Shown here piece by piece: positions 16,831-27,038 of a DNA stretch of 64,000 nucleotides (within the stretch, counting starts at the first letter, position 1; each line of letters begins with the position of its first letter). Under the pieces are notes generated by a model. That model ran no database searches. It was not told the DNA's origin and saw only the letters and a program-made list of their open reading frames with translations. This DNA comes from Nocardia australiensis (GTDB lineage Bacteria > Actinomycetota > Actinomycetes > Mycobacteriales > Mycobacteriaceae). The translations under genes were made by a program, and so were the position numbers. Where the stretch lies: NCBI RefSeq assembly GCF_020733705.1, contig NZ_JAJFZM010000001.1, positions 1,302,001 through 1,366,000 on the forward strand. The letters run 5' to 3'.

Positions 16831-17670
16831 TTAAATACGGTGCGCAAGAAGGTGTTCCATGATCAAACGGGTAAGCGCCTCCGGCGCCTGTTCCGGGATC
16901 CAGTGCGAAATGTCCTCGAGCATTTCGAACCGATATGGCCCGGTGACGTGCTGCTCGGTGCCCAGCGCCGCCGTGGAGCCGACCGTGCTGTCCTCGGTGC
17001 TCCACACATAAAGCGTCGGCACCGACACCGGACCGGTGGGCTCCGCCAAATGCATTGCGCGGTACCAATTCAGGGCGGCGGTCAGCGCTTCGGGCTGGGT
17101 CAATCGGTGGATGTAGTCTTCGACACGCTCCTCGGGGACCTTCCATTCGAAGATCTGACGCAAGGCTGCCGCATCGTTGGCGAGCAGAACGCGCTCGGCC
17201 ACTCGGGGCCGCCGTAGCGTTGCGAAATATGCCGAGCGTTGCGCCTGGTCCTCGTCCTCGGTCAACGCCCGCAGGAAGGCCGCCGGGTGCGGTAGCGAAA
17301 CCGCTGTCCAGGTGCGAATCCGTTCCGGCATACTCGCCGCCGCCGCCCACCCGACGTAGGCGCCCCAGTCGTGACCGACCAGATCGAATCGCTCCCAACC
17401 CAATTCGTCGGCAATGGCCGCGACATCGCCCACCAACTCCTCGACCCGATAGTCGGCGACATTCCCCGGCCGCACCCCCGACGAATAACCACGCTGATCA
17501 GGTGCGACAACATGACATCCACCATTACCGAGCGCACCGAGCTGAAACTCCCACTCGATCGCCGCCTCCGGAAACCCATGCAAGAGCATCACTTCACGCC
17601 CCCCGCCCTCCCCACAGGACAACGCGTCGAACGTACCCACCCCGGTAGGAATCTCGATTACCTCGATCAC
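16831..17670 (-). CDS. alpha/beta hydrolase (epoxide hydrolase-like)
   Basis: A 279-residue alpha/beta-fold hydrolase. The oxyanion block is HGFPE (31-35), and the nucleophile elbow GHDWGA puts Asp at residue 101. This is the arrangement of epoxide hydrolases and haloalkane/haloacetate dehalogenases, not esterases. A cap domain follows. The acid is probably Asp in STEDSTVG, and the catalytic His is near 256 (DISHWIPEQAP). The GTG start at 17670 lacks a clear ribosome-binding site, but TAGAGT ends 6 nt upstream, so it may be leaderless. It is convergent with the CHAT gene (72 bp apart). Substrate unknown. Confidence 0.85.
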   Translation of the reverse strand: MIEVIEIPTGVGTFDALSCGEGGGREVMLLHGFPEAAIEWEFQLGALGNGGCHVVAPDQRGYSSGVRPGNVADYRVEELVGDVAAIADELGWERFDLVGHDWGAYVGWAAAASMPERIRTWTAVSLPHPAAFLRALTEDEDQAQRSAYFATLRRPRVAERVLLANDAAALRQIFEWKVPEERVEDYIHRLTQPEALTAALNWYRAMHLAEPTGPVSVPTLYVWSTEDSTVGSTAALGTEQHVTGPYRFEMLEDISHWIPEQAPEALTRLIMEHLLAHRI

Positions 17671-17771
17671 CCGCCGACTCTAAACGCCCCCCACATCCCC
17701 GCCGCCGAGTGGTACATGGCTGCGGCGAATGCCGACCAGCCCTCTCCATGATGTGCCACTCGGCGGCTGGA

Positions 17772-18497
17772 TTACAGCACCTGGGAGAGGAAGCGCTGTA
17801 GACGTGGGGTCTGGGGGGAGTCGAACAAGGACTCCGGCGTACCGGTCTCCACCACCTGACCCGCGTCCATGAAGACGACGCTGTCGGAAACGCTGCGAGC
17901 GAATCCCATTTCGTGGGTCACCACGATCATCGACATACCACCAGAGGCCAGGTCGGACATCACCGCGAGGATGCCCTTCACCAGTTCCGGGTCCAGCGCG
18001 GAGGTGGCCTCGTCGAAGAACATGATCTCCGGTTTCATGGCCAGCGCGCGGGCGATCGCGACCCGCTGCTGCTGCCCGCCGGACAGGTTCGCCGGCCGTG
18101 AATCGGCCTTTTCGGCTAGGCCGACGACCTCGAGCTGTTCGATAGCCAGCGCCCGCGCCCGCTCCTTGGACAGCCCACGCAGCTTGCGCGGCCCCAGCGC
18201 CACATTATCGGCGACCGTCTTGTGCGGAAACAGATTGAAGTGCTGGAACACCATGCCGATGCGCTGACGCAGCCGGTCGGGGTCTTCGGTGAGCACCGAT
18301 GCCCCATCGAGCAGCACGTCGCCCTGGTCCGGCTCGCGCAGCCGGTTCAGTACCCGCAGCAGTGTCGACTTGCCCGAACCCGACGGTCCGATGACGGTGG
18401 TAGTTCTTCCCGCGTCGACGTGAATGTCAATACCGCGAAGCACATGGTTGCTGCCGAGCCTCAGGTGTAGGCCGGTACCGGTGAGGGAAGCACTCAT
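17772..18497 (-). CDS. polar amino acid ABC transporter ATP-binding protein (GlnQ type)
   Basis: A 241-residue ATPase driving import through the adjacent permease. It has Walker A GPSGSGKST, Q-loop VFQHFNLFPHKTV, signature LSGGQQQR, Walker B MFFDEATSALD and the switch His in VVTHE. The FNLFPH and EIMFFDEATSALDPE forms are typical of the glutamine/glutamate/arginine subgroup. ATG 18497 was chosen because a GA-rich Shine-Dalgarno sequence (GAGGTGGAGG) precedes it and it matches family length; the frame is open further upstream without a site. It lies 85 bp downstream of the binding-protein-permease fusion. Confidence 0.92.
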   Translation of the reverse strand: MSASLTGTGLHLRLGSNHVLRGIDIHVDAGRTTTVIGPSGSGKSTLLRVLNRLREPDQGDVLLDGASVLTEDPDRLRQRIGMVFQHFNLFPHKTVADNVALGPRKLRGLSKERARALAIEQLEVVGLAEKADSRPANLSGGQQQRVAIARALAMKPEIMFFDEATSALDPELVKGILAVMSDLASGGMSMIVVTHEMGFARSVSDSVVFMDAGQVVETGTPESLFDSPQTPRLQRFLSQVL

Positions 18498-18582
18498 GCC
18501 TCCACCTCGCTGGCGCTCGGTTCCGGCCTGACCGCTCCTAGCGCTGTGTTCTCGATTCGCTCGCTGCGCTCGCTCATGTGAC

Positions 18583-20373
18583 CTACCCACGCCCTTCCGT
18601 GATCGTGGCGGCCTCGATCTCGTCGATGGGTTGATCGGGCCGGCCGGTACGCATGCGACGGTCGATGTAATTCACCAGGTGGGTGAGCGGAATGGTCAGC
18701 AGCAGGTAGACCAGTCCCGCCGCGACCAGCGGGGAGAGGTTTCCGGTCTGCGCGTTCAGGTCTCGGCCGACCGCGAACAGCTCACGCTGGGTGGCAAGCA
18801 GGCCGAGGAAGTAGATCAGTGAGGAATCCTTGATCAACGCGATGAACTGGTTCATCAGCGCGGGCAGCACCCGCCGCACGCCCTGGGGGATGACCACAAG
18901 CACCATCGATTGCCGATAACCGAACCCGATGGCGCGCGCCGCCTCCAGTTGGCCCGGCTCGACCGACTGGATACCGGAGCGAAAAATCTCACCGATATAG
19001 GCCGAGGCCAGCAATGCCAATGCGATGGCACCGAGCCAGTACGGATTGTTCCCGGTGATATCGCCGACCACCGGGCCGATGCCGAGCCCGATGATCAGGA
19101 TGATCACCACGGCGGGCAGGCCACGGAAAATATCGGTGTAAACCCGTGCCGGCCAACGTAACCAGCGCGTCCTGGAGATTCCGGCGACCGCGAGGAGCAT
19201 CCCGAGAACCGTGCCCAGCACACCCGAAACCAGCGCCAGGATAATGGTATTCGGCAGACCGGTCTTGAACAGATCAGGAAAGGCTTTACGGTACAGCGAC
19301 CAGTCGAAAAACGTGTCCTTCAACTGCTGCACAGTGGATTTCGGGGCGTTCTGCGCATGATCGGCGGGCTGCTTCTCGGCAGCGATGGCTGCGAAGTCCG
19401 GAAGTTGCGGTACCGGTGCGGCTTTCGAGCCCGGTTTCCATCCCGGTGGCAACTGCCTCGGCACCCAATCGGTGTAGAGCCGCGCGTAAGTACCGTCCGC
19501 GATCACCGCGTCGAGACCGCTGTTGAGCGCGTCGATCAGCGGCTGGTTTTCCTTGGCGACCGCGTAGCCGACGAAGTTGTCCAGGCTGAAGGTGTTCTGA
19601 ATGATCGAGGTCGCGTCACCCGGCTTCACCAGCCCCTCGGCCTGCGCCGATGGCGCTACCCACGCGTCGACCTGACCGGACTTCAGATTCGCGTACGCGG
19701 TGGCGTAGTCAGGAAACTTCACCGGGTCCAGGTGCAGCTGGTTGACCACGTAATCGTCCTGCACGGTGCCCTGGACGACGGCGATCCTGGTGCCCGCCCC
19801 AAGGTCCGAGAAGCCTTTGATGGCACTACCATTCGAGACGACCAGCGAGAAATAGCCGAAGTCGTAACCGTTGGTGAACCCGACGCGTTCGCGCCGCTGC
19901 GCGGTGGTGGTGATATTCGACGAGCCGACATCGAAACGCCCACCGGAGACCTGAGAGAGCAGCGGCGCGAACTCGGTGCCCGAAAACTCCACTTGCAGAC
20001 CGAGTTTCGCGCCGATAGCGCGCAACAGCTCGTTGTCCATGCCGGTGAAGGCGCCGGTCGAGTTCAGGCAGATGCTCGGCGGCGCGTCCGAGAGCGTACC
20101 GACGCTGAGCTTGCCGGGCGTAATGAGCCGCAGCTTGCTGGTGTCGATCGACTCCAGCGGCGCGGTGGTCGGTGTGGTGTATCGATCCGCACCCGCTGTC
20201 GCCGCCGAGGCCAGGTTCGTCGGCGCCGCCGACGCGGCACTCACCCCCGGCGGGGAGCATTGATCACTGGAGGAAGAATCGTCGCCGGAACCGCATGCCG
20301 TCGCCGCGAGGCCGACTGCAAGCAGCATCACGGCGGTTAACGCACGAAACCGCACAGCGGGCAGACCAGCCAT
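18583..20373 (-). CDS. ABC transporter substrate-binding protein-permease fusion
   Basis: A 596-residue fusion of two normally separate subunits. A lipoprotein-type signal (lipobox ATAC, Cys27) leads into an SBP_bac_3 domain (about 75-320: GKLSVGTLSDAPP, FTGMDNELLRAIGAKLG, GGRFDVGSSNIT, RIAVVQGT, DAWVAPSAQAEGL). A linker follows, then an HisM-type permease domain (about 360-590) with several membrane segments and the EAARAIGFGYRQSMVLVVIPQGVRRVLP coupling loop. The start is uncertain: ATG 20373 is used here, TTG 20382 is possible, and neither has a clear ribosome-binding site. With the downstream ATPase it forms a complete importer, probably for a polar amino acid. Confidence 0.9.
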   Translation of the reverse strand: MAGLPAVRFRALTAVMLLAVGLAATACGSGDDSSSSDQCSPPGVSAASAAPTNLASAATAGADRYTTPTTAPLESIDTSKLRLITPGKLSVGTLSDAPPSICLNSTGAFTGMDNELLRAIGAKLGLQVEFSGTEFAPLLSQVSGGRFDVGSSNITTTAQRRERVGFTNGYDFGYFSLVVSNGSAIKGFSDLGAGTRIAVVQGTVQDDYVVNQLHLDPVKFPDYATAYANLKSGQVDAWVAPSAQAEGLVKPGDATSIIQNTFSLDNFVGYAVAKENQPLIDALNSGLDAVIADGTYARLYTDWVPRQLPPGWKPGSKAAPVPQLPDFAAIAAEKQPADHAQNAPKSTVQQLKDTFFDWSLYRKAFPDLFKTGLPNTIILALVSGVLGTVLGMLLAVAGISRTRWLRWPARVYTDIFRGLPAVVIILIIGLGIGPVVGDITGNNPYWLGAIALALLASAYIGEIFRSGIQSVEPGQLEAARAIGFGYRQSMVLVVIPQGVRRVLPALMNQFIALIKDSSLIYFLGLLATQRELFAVGRDLNAQTGNLSPLVAAGLVYLLLTIPLTHLVNYIDRRMRTGRPDQPIDEIEAATITEGRG

Positions 20374-20636
20374 GGTCGACAACCATAGACCGGAACCACC
20401 GCAAATTTGCAGTTACACCGCGGCCGATCCGACACGGACGGCGACGGCGTGGTCCGGCTACGGCAGTGCGGAAGCCCGACCCGCGACGCCGTATCCGCCT
20501 ACGGCGATGCGGGATCGAGCCTCCACATTGTCGGGGCCAACAGCGGCGGATCGGGTCCATACTCGGGCCGCCCCGGGTTTAGATCATCGTGATTCGAACC
20601 CCGTATCGACGGACCGCTCCCACCCGGCAATCCCGC

Positions 20637-21431
20637 TCAGGCGAGCCCGCCGACCGGCTCCGGGTTGATCTCGTCACGCCAGTTGATCGCCCGCCGCACC
20701 TCGCCGAGGTCATAGTCCGGGCCGCCGATACCGACGGTGAACAACGTGACACCCGCCTCGTGCAGCGCGACTGCCTGCTCGGCACCCGGCCACTGCACCG
20801 AGCGCTCGATGTGCTCCTCGTCAGTGCCGACCGTCGCGCAATGCTGCGCGAGCACCCTGTTCTTGTGTGCCAGCACGTCGAGATCGGCGAAGGTGTGCCA
20901 GATATCGGCGTACTGGGCGACCAGAGGCAACGTCTTCTTCTCACCGCCGCCGCCGATGAGGATCGGGATATCGCGGGTCGGCTGCGGATTCAGCTTCTTC
21001 AGGCGCGCGTCGATGCGGGCCAGATGCCTCTTGAGAAGGTCCAATCGCGTTCCCGCACTACCGAATTCGTAGCCGTACTCGTCATAGTCACGCTGAAACC
21101 AGCCCGCACCGATCCCCAGGATCAACCGTCCATCACTGATGTGGTCGACGGTGCGCGCCATATCGGCGAGCAGGTCCGGATTGCGGTAGCCGCCACCGGT
21201 GACCAGCGCGCCGAGTTCCACGCGCTCGGTCTGCTCGGCGACCGCACCCAGCATCGTCCAGCATTCGAAGTGCGCGCCGTTCGGATCACCCGTCAATGGG
21301 AAGAAGTGATCCCAGTTGAAAACGATGTCGACACCCGCGTCCTCGGCCCGTAAAACGGCATCGCGGATAAGTCCGTAATTCGGTGCGTGCTGCGGCTGTA
21401 GCTGAACTCCGATACGAACCGGTCGGGTCAT
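20637..21431 (-). CDS. LLM-class F420-dependent oxidoreductase
   Basis: A 264-residue luciferase-like TIM-barrel enzyme of the F420-dependent type common in mycobacteria and Nocardia. Recognisable blocks are VFNWDHFFPL, ELGALVTGGGYRNPDLLADMARTVDHISDGRLILGIGAGWFQRDYDEYGYEF, and PILIGGGGEKKTLPLVAQYADIWH. ATG 21431 is supported by AGGAG 6 nt upstream, although the frame is open further. It lies 71 bp downstream of the AraC-type gene on the same strand. The redox substrate is unknown. Confidence 0.9.
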   Translation of the reverse strand: MTRPVRIGVQLQPQHAPNYGLIRDAVLRAEDAGVDIVFNWDHFFPLTGDPNGAHFECWTMLGAVAEQTERVELGALVTGGGYRNPDLLADMARTVDHISDGRLILGIGAGWFQRDYDEYGYEFGSAGTRLDLLKRHLARIDARLKKLNPQPTRDIPILIGGGGEKKTLPLVAQYADIWHTFADLDVLAHKNRVLAQHCATVGTDEEHIERSVQWPGAEQAVALHEAGVTLFTVGIGGPDYDLGEVRRAINWRDEINPEPVGGLA

Positions 21432-21502
21432 TCCATGCTCCTCGTCGCTGGTATCTGACCCCCCGACCGAGGCTACCGGCGATACCGGAATTTTGTTGAC
21501 TG

Positions 21503-22456
21503 TCAGCCGTGGCGGATATCGCGGGGGCTGGCACCGAACCGCTGACGCACAGCTGTACTGAAAGCACTCACCGAACCGAAACCAAGCCGCAACGCAATCT
21601 CGGTGATACTCCAACCGCTATACGCGGGACTACGTAACCGCGCATATGCCACCTGTAACCGTTCTTCCTTGATCAACCGGCTCGGCGTGGTCCCCGTACT
21701 CCGAAGCGCAAGCTGAACCTGCCGCAAAGACCAACCCGAAGCATGCGCGACCACAGCCCCACTGAGATCTGGATCCTCGACATGAGCACGCACATAGCGC
21801 CGCACAGCCGCTTCGACATCAGCGAGATGACCAGACTCTGTCGGCAGATCACCAACCACATGCATACACAACAGTTCAACCAGCCGATCAGAAACAACAT
21901 CGAACTGGTGCGTCGAGAGATTCCCACCCTCAGCGAAAAGCCCGGCCGCCAGATCAACAGCCACCCGCCCCAGCCCAGCACTCAAATCCATCGGCCAACC
22001 CGGCCGCCCGGCACGATCGAGCCGATGATCCACCTCACGCCGCGGAATAGTCATGAACAATCCGACGGTGCCGTCGGCGACCGCGAAGGCGGATGGCTGA
22101 TCGAGGGTCACCAGACATCCGACGCCCGGTAGCAGGACCGCGTGCTGATCACGCTGCCAGAGGGCCATATGTCCGGAGACAGGTAACAACAATCGATAGT
22201 CGTCGTCGGAATCGCCGCGCACCTGTCCGGGCGTGCGGTAGTAGGTCACTGCCTCGGAATGCCATCTGACGATCTGATAGTTGCTCGTGCGTCGTACCGT
22301 GGTGCGCCCATAGAAGTCGGCGGGACGCGCAAAAGCGTAGCCCAACTGGCGTTGGTAGGAGTTGATCAGCTCTGACCAGTAGTCCGCGCGTTCGCGCGGC
22401 GCGACCTCACGTGTCGTGGCCGACTCGGCGATGACGGTATTGTCCTTCACCCGCAT
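21503..22456 (-). CDS. AraC-family transcriptional regulator
   Basis: A 317-residue regulator. The N-terminal part (about 1-190) is an AraC-binding-like cupin region with LLLPVSGHMALWQRDQHAVLLPGVGCLVTLDQ. The C-terminal part (about 215-315) is the double helix-turn-helix, ending in RQVQLALRSTGTTPSRLIKEERLQVAYARL and the second helix pair WSITEIALRLGFGSVSAFSTAVRQRFGASPRDIR. ATG 22456 has AGGGG 5 nt upstream. It precedes the F420-type oxidoreductase on the same strand and is divergent from the HisC-like gene; either could be its target. Confidence 0.9.
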   Translation of the reverse strand: MRVKDNTVIAESATTREVAPRERADYWSELINSYQRQLGYAFARPADFYGRTTVRRTSNYQIVRWHSEAVTYYRTPGQVRGDSDDDYRLLLPVSGHMALWQRDQHAVLLPGVGCLVTLDQPSAFAVADGTVGLFMTIPRREVDHRLDRAGRPGWPMDLSAGLGRVAVDLAAGLFAEGGNLSTHQFDVVSDRLVELLCMHVVGDLPTESGHLADVEAAVRRYVRAHVEDPDLSGAVVAHASGWSLRQVQLALRSTGTTPSRLIKEERLQVAYARLRSPAYSGWSITEIALRLGFGSVSAFSTAVRQRFGASPRDIRHG

Positions 22457-22808
22457 CACATCCCCTGCTTCCCTACGATCACGTCCGAGCCCACCGAGCC
22501 ACCGAATCGCGCGGATAGGCGCTGGACAGGAACCGAGCATATCGGTAAGCGAGTGAAAGTTTGCGCGTGTCCACAACTTTGCTACGCGTACCGACAACCA
22601 GGGTGCGCGCACGACTCTTACGGTGATTGATGCATACCGCGGGACCAAGTGGACTACGACACCCAATCCCACAGTCAGTCCGACCGCGGCTGACATCGAC
22701 CGCCATGAGGGACGGCCGATCCAAGCCCTGGTGCCGAATCCAGGCCGTGTCAATGTTAGCGAGAACAAAATGGCGGCACATAACAGTGAGGTCGTTAACA
22801 CGCGACCG
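22457..22808. other. divergent intergenic region, regulator and aminotransferase promoters
   Basis: A 352-bp stretch between the AraC-type gene and the HisC-like gene, less GC-rich than its surroundings. It must hold both promoters. No dyad or box pair strong enough to name was seen. The frame of the aminotransferase is open upstream from an alternative ATG at 22770. Confidence 0.4.
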
Positions 22809-23981
22809 ATGGGTGCATCGGTGACCATTTCCGACCTGCCTATCCGGAAGCGGTTGCACAACCAGAAGCCTTATACCGCACCGCAATTGACCGCGCCGGT
22901 GCGATTGAACGTAAACGAGAGCCCCTTTCCGCCATCACAGAAACTCATAGACGATATTTCCAGTTCCGTGCGATCCGCACTTGATTCACTACACCGCTAT
23001 CCGGACCGAGAAGCATTTGCCCTACGCTCCGAACTCGCCCACTATGTAACCGCCCAGTCAGGCGTGGATGTCGGACTCGAGAATATATTGGCAGCCAATG
23101 GTTCACTCGAGAGCTTGCAGCAAATCATGCAGGTCTTCGGTGGCCCCGACCGCAGTGCACTGAGCTTCGCACCGAGTTATGCGATGTACAAGATCATCGC
23201 AACGACCGCGGAGACCGAATGGCTGGACGGCGGTCGCCGCACGGATCTGACGTTGGATATCGATCATGCGGTCGCGGTGATCAGCGCGGTCCGCCCCGAC
23301 ATCATTTTCCTGACGAACCCGCACAACCCATCTGGTCAGACTCTCGCCACTGCCGACCTCGAGCGAATACTGGAAGCCGCGCCGGCCGTCGTCGTGGTGG
23401 ATGAGGCCTACAGCGAGTTTTCGTTGTCCCCCAGCGCAATAAACTTGATCGACCGGTTCCCGGCAAAACTGATTATCACCAGGACGATGAGTAAGGCATT
23501 GGCCTTCGCTGGTGGACGGCTCGGCTACGTGGTCGCCGCGCCGGCCGTAATCGCGGCCATGAGATTGGTTCGGTTGCCCTATCACCTCTCGACGGTGACC
23601 CAGGCCGCGGCGCTGGCCGCGCTACGTCACGCCGACGACACCCTGTCACAGGTCTCCGAGCTGATCCGGGAGCGAACGCGAGTCGCAGTGATCCTGCGCG
23701 ACATGGGATTCGAGGTCATCGATAGTGATGCGAACTTCTTTCTGTTCGGCCGGTTCGCCGACACCGCACGCTCCTGGCAGCACTACCTCGACCACGGTGT
23801 CCTCATCCGTGATCTGGGCATACCTCATTACCTTCGCGTGACCGTCGGCCAGGTCGCGGAGAACAACAGATTTCTGGAAGTCAGCGAGAAACTATCCGCG
23901 CTGGCAACAGGTGGAACAGACCGCGGATGCTTTCATGACCGAACTCGAGCATCCAGCGTGCCGATCGCGCACACCCAGTAG
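22809..23981 (+). CDS. histidinol-phosphate/aromatic aminotransferase (HisC-like)
   Basis: A 390-residue class I/II PLP aminotransferase. The N-terminus matches mycobacterial HisC in order (TISDLPIRK, YTAPQLTAPVRLNVNESPFPPS, LHRYPDREAFALRSELA). NPHNPSG, VVVDEAYSEF and the PLP-lysine block TRTMSKALAFAGGRLGY are all present. No other his genes are nearby, so it may be a paralogue acting on histidinol phosphate or aromatic keto acids (Pat-like). The ATG at 22809 fits the family start; ATG 22770 is an alternative and neither has a strong ribosome-binding site. The last 20 residues extend beyond the usual family end. Confidence 0.85.
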   Translation: MGASVTISDLPIRKRLHNQKPYTAPQLTAPVRLNVNESPFPPSQKLIDDISSSVRSALDSLHRYPDREAFALRSELAHYVTAQSGVDVGLENILAANGSLESLQQIMQVFGGPDRSALSFAPSYAMYKIIATTAETEWLDGGRRTDLTLDIDHAVAVISAVRPDIIFLTNPHNPSGQTLATADLERILEAAPAVVVVDEAYSEFSLSPSAINLIDRFPAKLIITRTMSKALAFAGGRLGYVVAAPAVIAAMRLVRLPYHLSTVTQAAALAALRHADDTLSQVSELIRERTRVAVILRDMGFEVIDSDANFFLFGRFADTARSWQHYLDHGVLIRDLGIPHYLRVTVGQVAENNRFLEVSEKLSALATGGTDRGCFHDRTRASSVPIAHTQ

Positions 23982-24046
23982 ACTCCCGGATTCCACCCTC
24001 TACTCGGATCGTCCGGCACGTTCCTGCCGGTGAAGGGAGAATCGCC

Positions 24047-25120
<1,074 letters not shown>

Positions 25121-25126
25121 GCACAC

Positions 25127-25167
25127 AAGCCCCGCCTTCGAATCATCAACGAGGGCGGGGCTTTTGG
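25127..25167 (+). terminator. intrinsic terminator of the sugar-ABC ATPase gene
   Basis: Arms 25127-25140 and 25150-25163 form a GC-rich 14-bp stem with one G:U pair and a 9-nt loop, running into TTTT. It starts 7 nt after the stop codon at 25120. Confidence 0.85.
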
Positions 25168-25189
25168 CTGTGCGGGCCAGGGTCGGTCG

Positions 25190-25423
25190 AGCACGCCGCT
25201 CACAAACACCGGCGGTGAAAGCGGTCCACCCACCCGGGTTGAAAACCAAGGCAGGACCGGTGGGATTCTTGGAGTCACGAACGCCGACCAGGCCATAGGA
25301 ATCGCGCAATTCTGTTACGAGGCGGCGTTGCCATGCCCGACTGATGATGCCGTGGGTCAGCCGTCGGGTGGTGCGCGGTCTGGCCATGATCTGCGCGGCG
25401 AGGTCCAAGGCTCGCGGCATCAA
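25190..25423 (-). pseudogene. fused gene remnants (enoyl-CoA hydratase-like tail and DUF397 tail)
   Basis: One minus-strand frame reads IMARPRTTRRLTHGIISRAW followed by QRRLVTELRDSYG, which looks like the end of an enoyl-CoA hydratase/isomerase. It runs straight into VGVRDSKNPTGPALVFNP then GGWTAFTAGV, the C-terminal signature of DUF397 proteins. Neither piece has its N-terminal domain, a stop lies just upstream in frame, and the frame continues past the DUF397 end into the antisense of the ATPase gene. This is best explained as two decayed gene ends joined by deletion. Family assignment is from memory of the motifs. Confidence 0.45.
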
Positions 25424-25631
25424 GTCGGGCTAGGCAATGTGAATACGTTCTATTCCATTGCACGGCAACAGCTTGCAACCCGAACTATTCGATGCCGGAG
25501 CATTTCGCCAATGACACGTCCACCACCACCTATCGCAAGCAATCGATATGAGTCACGACGCAGCCAAATGTATGTATTCTGTTCTGCCCGTTACGTAACC
25601 GAAACCAGCCTTCAACGCACGGTCAGTGGGA
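25424..25631. other. non-genic stretch downstream of alkB
   Basis: About 200 bp of lower-GC sequence between the gene remnants and the 3' end of alkB. No gene, terminator or clear repeat was seen in it. Confidence 0.4.
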
Positions 25632-26783
25632 CTATCCGGTCGCACCTCGGATGAAGTGGCGACGCTTGGGCGGCGGTTTGGTGTTAACGAGCATGAGGTC
25701 GCCGCCGTAGTGGGCCAGGACCCGGCGATCCATCACCGCACGCCAGAGCGGAGGCACTACGGCAAGGATGATCATGCTGGCGTAGCCGAGTGGAAGCTGC
25801 GGCGCCTGCTCCAAGCTGCGCAAAGTCTGGTAGCGGCGGCCCGGATTCGCGTGGTGGTCGCTGTGACGTTGCAGATGGAACAGGAACACGTTCGTGACCA
25901 GGCGGTCGCTGTTCCAGCTGTCGCGCGGTGCGCATCGTACGTAAAGGCCGTTGGCACGCCGCGGACGAAGCAGCCCATAATGCTCGACGTAGTTCACCGT
26001 CTCCAGCAACCCCACGCCGATCAGCGCTTGCAGCGCCAGGAACGGGATCACGAGGGGGCCGAAGATCAGGATCATCGTGCCGAACAACGCGATGCTCATC
26101 GACCAGGCTTGTAACAGATGGTTGTCCCGACTGAACCAACGTTTCCCTCTGCGGGACAGGCGTTCGCGCTCCAAAGCGAGTGCCGAGGAGAGGCCGCCGA
26201 GTATGCTGCGCGGCAGGAACTCCCACAGTGATTCGCCGAATCGTGCGCTGGCGGGGTCCTCGGGCGTCGCGACGCGCACATGATGGCCGCGGTTGTGCTC
26301 GACGAAAAAGTGCCCATACCCGGACTGCGCCAGTGCGATCTTCGCCAGCCAACGCTCCAGGTGCTCGGCTCGATGGCCGAGTTCGTGGGCGGCGTTGATC
26401 CCGATGCCCGACACAACCCCAAGCGTCACGGCAAGGCCCAGCTTATCGACCAAGCTCAGTTCAGTTCTGGACCACAGGTAGCCCGCGATAAGCAAACCAA
26501 TGAATTGCATCGGCAGGAAAAGGTAGGTGCACCACCGGTAGTAGCGGTCATTGGACAACGCTTCATAATCCGCGTCACGCGGGTTGCTCCCGTCATCTCC
26601 CACCGCCCAATCCAACAGCGGGATCGCCACGAACACGATGATCGGACCGATCCACCAAAACACCTCCAGTCCAGTATGAACCACTAATTGAGAGGGAAGT
26701 AGCGCGCAAGCTGGTGCGATCAACCCCAGCACCCAGAGGTAACGTTTGGGGTCGCGAGCTTGCGAATGTTCGAAGATCGCCAT
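25632..26783 (-). CDS. alkB: alkane 1-monooxygenase
   Basis: A 383-residue integral-membrane non-haem di-iron hydroxylase that oxidises n-alkanes at the terminal carbon using electrons from rubredoxin. All histidine boxes are present: HELGHR (133-138), EHNRGHH (162-168), NYVEHYG (264-270) and LQRHSDHH (304-311). Six hydrophobic segments precede or separate them. The C-terminus is the normal family end (RVLAHYGGD) with no fused rubredoxin. Unusually, no rubredoxin, rubredoxin reductase or TetR-type regulator gene lies next to it. The secreted lipase gene upstream on the same strand is separated by a hairpin. Confidence 0.93.
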   Translation of the reverse strand: MAIFEHSQARDPKRYLWVLGLIAPACALLPSQLVVHTGLEVFWWIGPIIVFVAIPLLDWAVGDDGSNPRDADYEALSNDRYYRWCTYLFLPMQFIGLLIAGYLWSRTELSLVDKLGLAVTLGVVSGIGINAAHELGHRAEHLERWLAKIALAQSGYGHFFVEHNRGHHVRVATPEDPASARFGESLWEFLPRSILGGLSSALALERERLSRRGKRWFSRDNHLLQAWSMSIALFGTMILIFGPLVIPFLALQALIGVGLLETVNYVEHYGLLRPRRANGLYVRCAPRDSWNSDRLVTNVFLFHLQRHSDHHANPGRRYQTLRSLEQAPQLPLGYASMIILAVVPPLWRAVMDRRVLAHYGGDLMLVNTKPPPKRRHFIRGATG

Positions 26784-26987
26784 AGACGTCTCGCTATCCA
26801 GAAGAAAAACACCGGATTGAGAGTGTGGCCGCGGTATTCGGTTTCGCTTGTCCGATAGCTATTCAGCGTAGCGGTTTTTCCGACACAAGCCAGCGAACCG
26901 TCAAAACCACTGCCTGACCGGAAGAGTGCCCGCTGCTGTCCTAGTCGGCGTTTTGGAATAACGGGCCGCACCGAGAAAGAACCCGAC

Positions 26988-27013
26988 GCCGTCTATCCGA
27001 CTGGATAGACGGC
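26988..27013 (-). terminator. hairpin downstream of the lipase gene
   Basis: A perfect 11-bp stem (26988-26998 with 27003-27013) and a 4-nt loop, 26 bp after the lipase stop. On the minus strand it is followed by a short T-rich run. It probably separates lipase transcription from alkB. Confidence 0.6.
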
Positions 27014-27038
27014 ATCAGAATTAGCTATGCGTCCACGA

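Noticed and set aside
20580..20610. GATTCGAACCCC, resembling a tRNA T-arm
   Set aside because: Neither strand provides a T-stem, anticodon arm or acceptor stem at the right distances.
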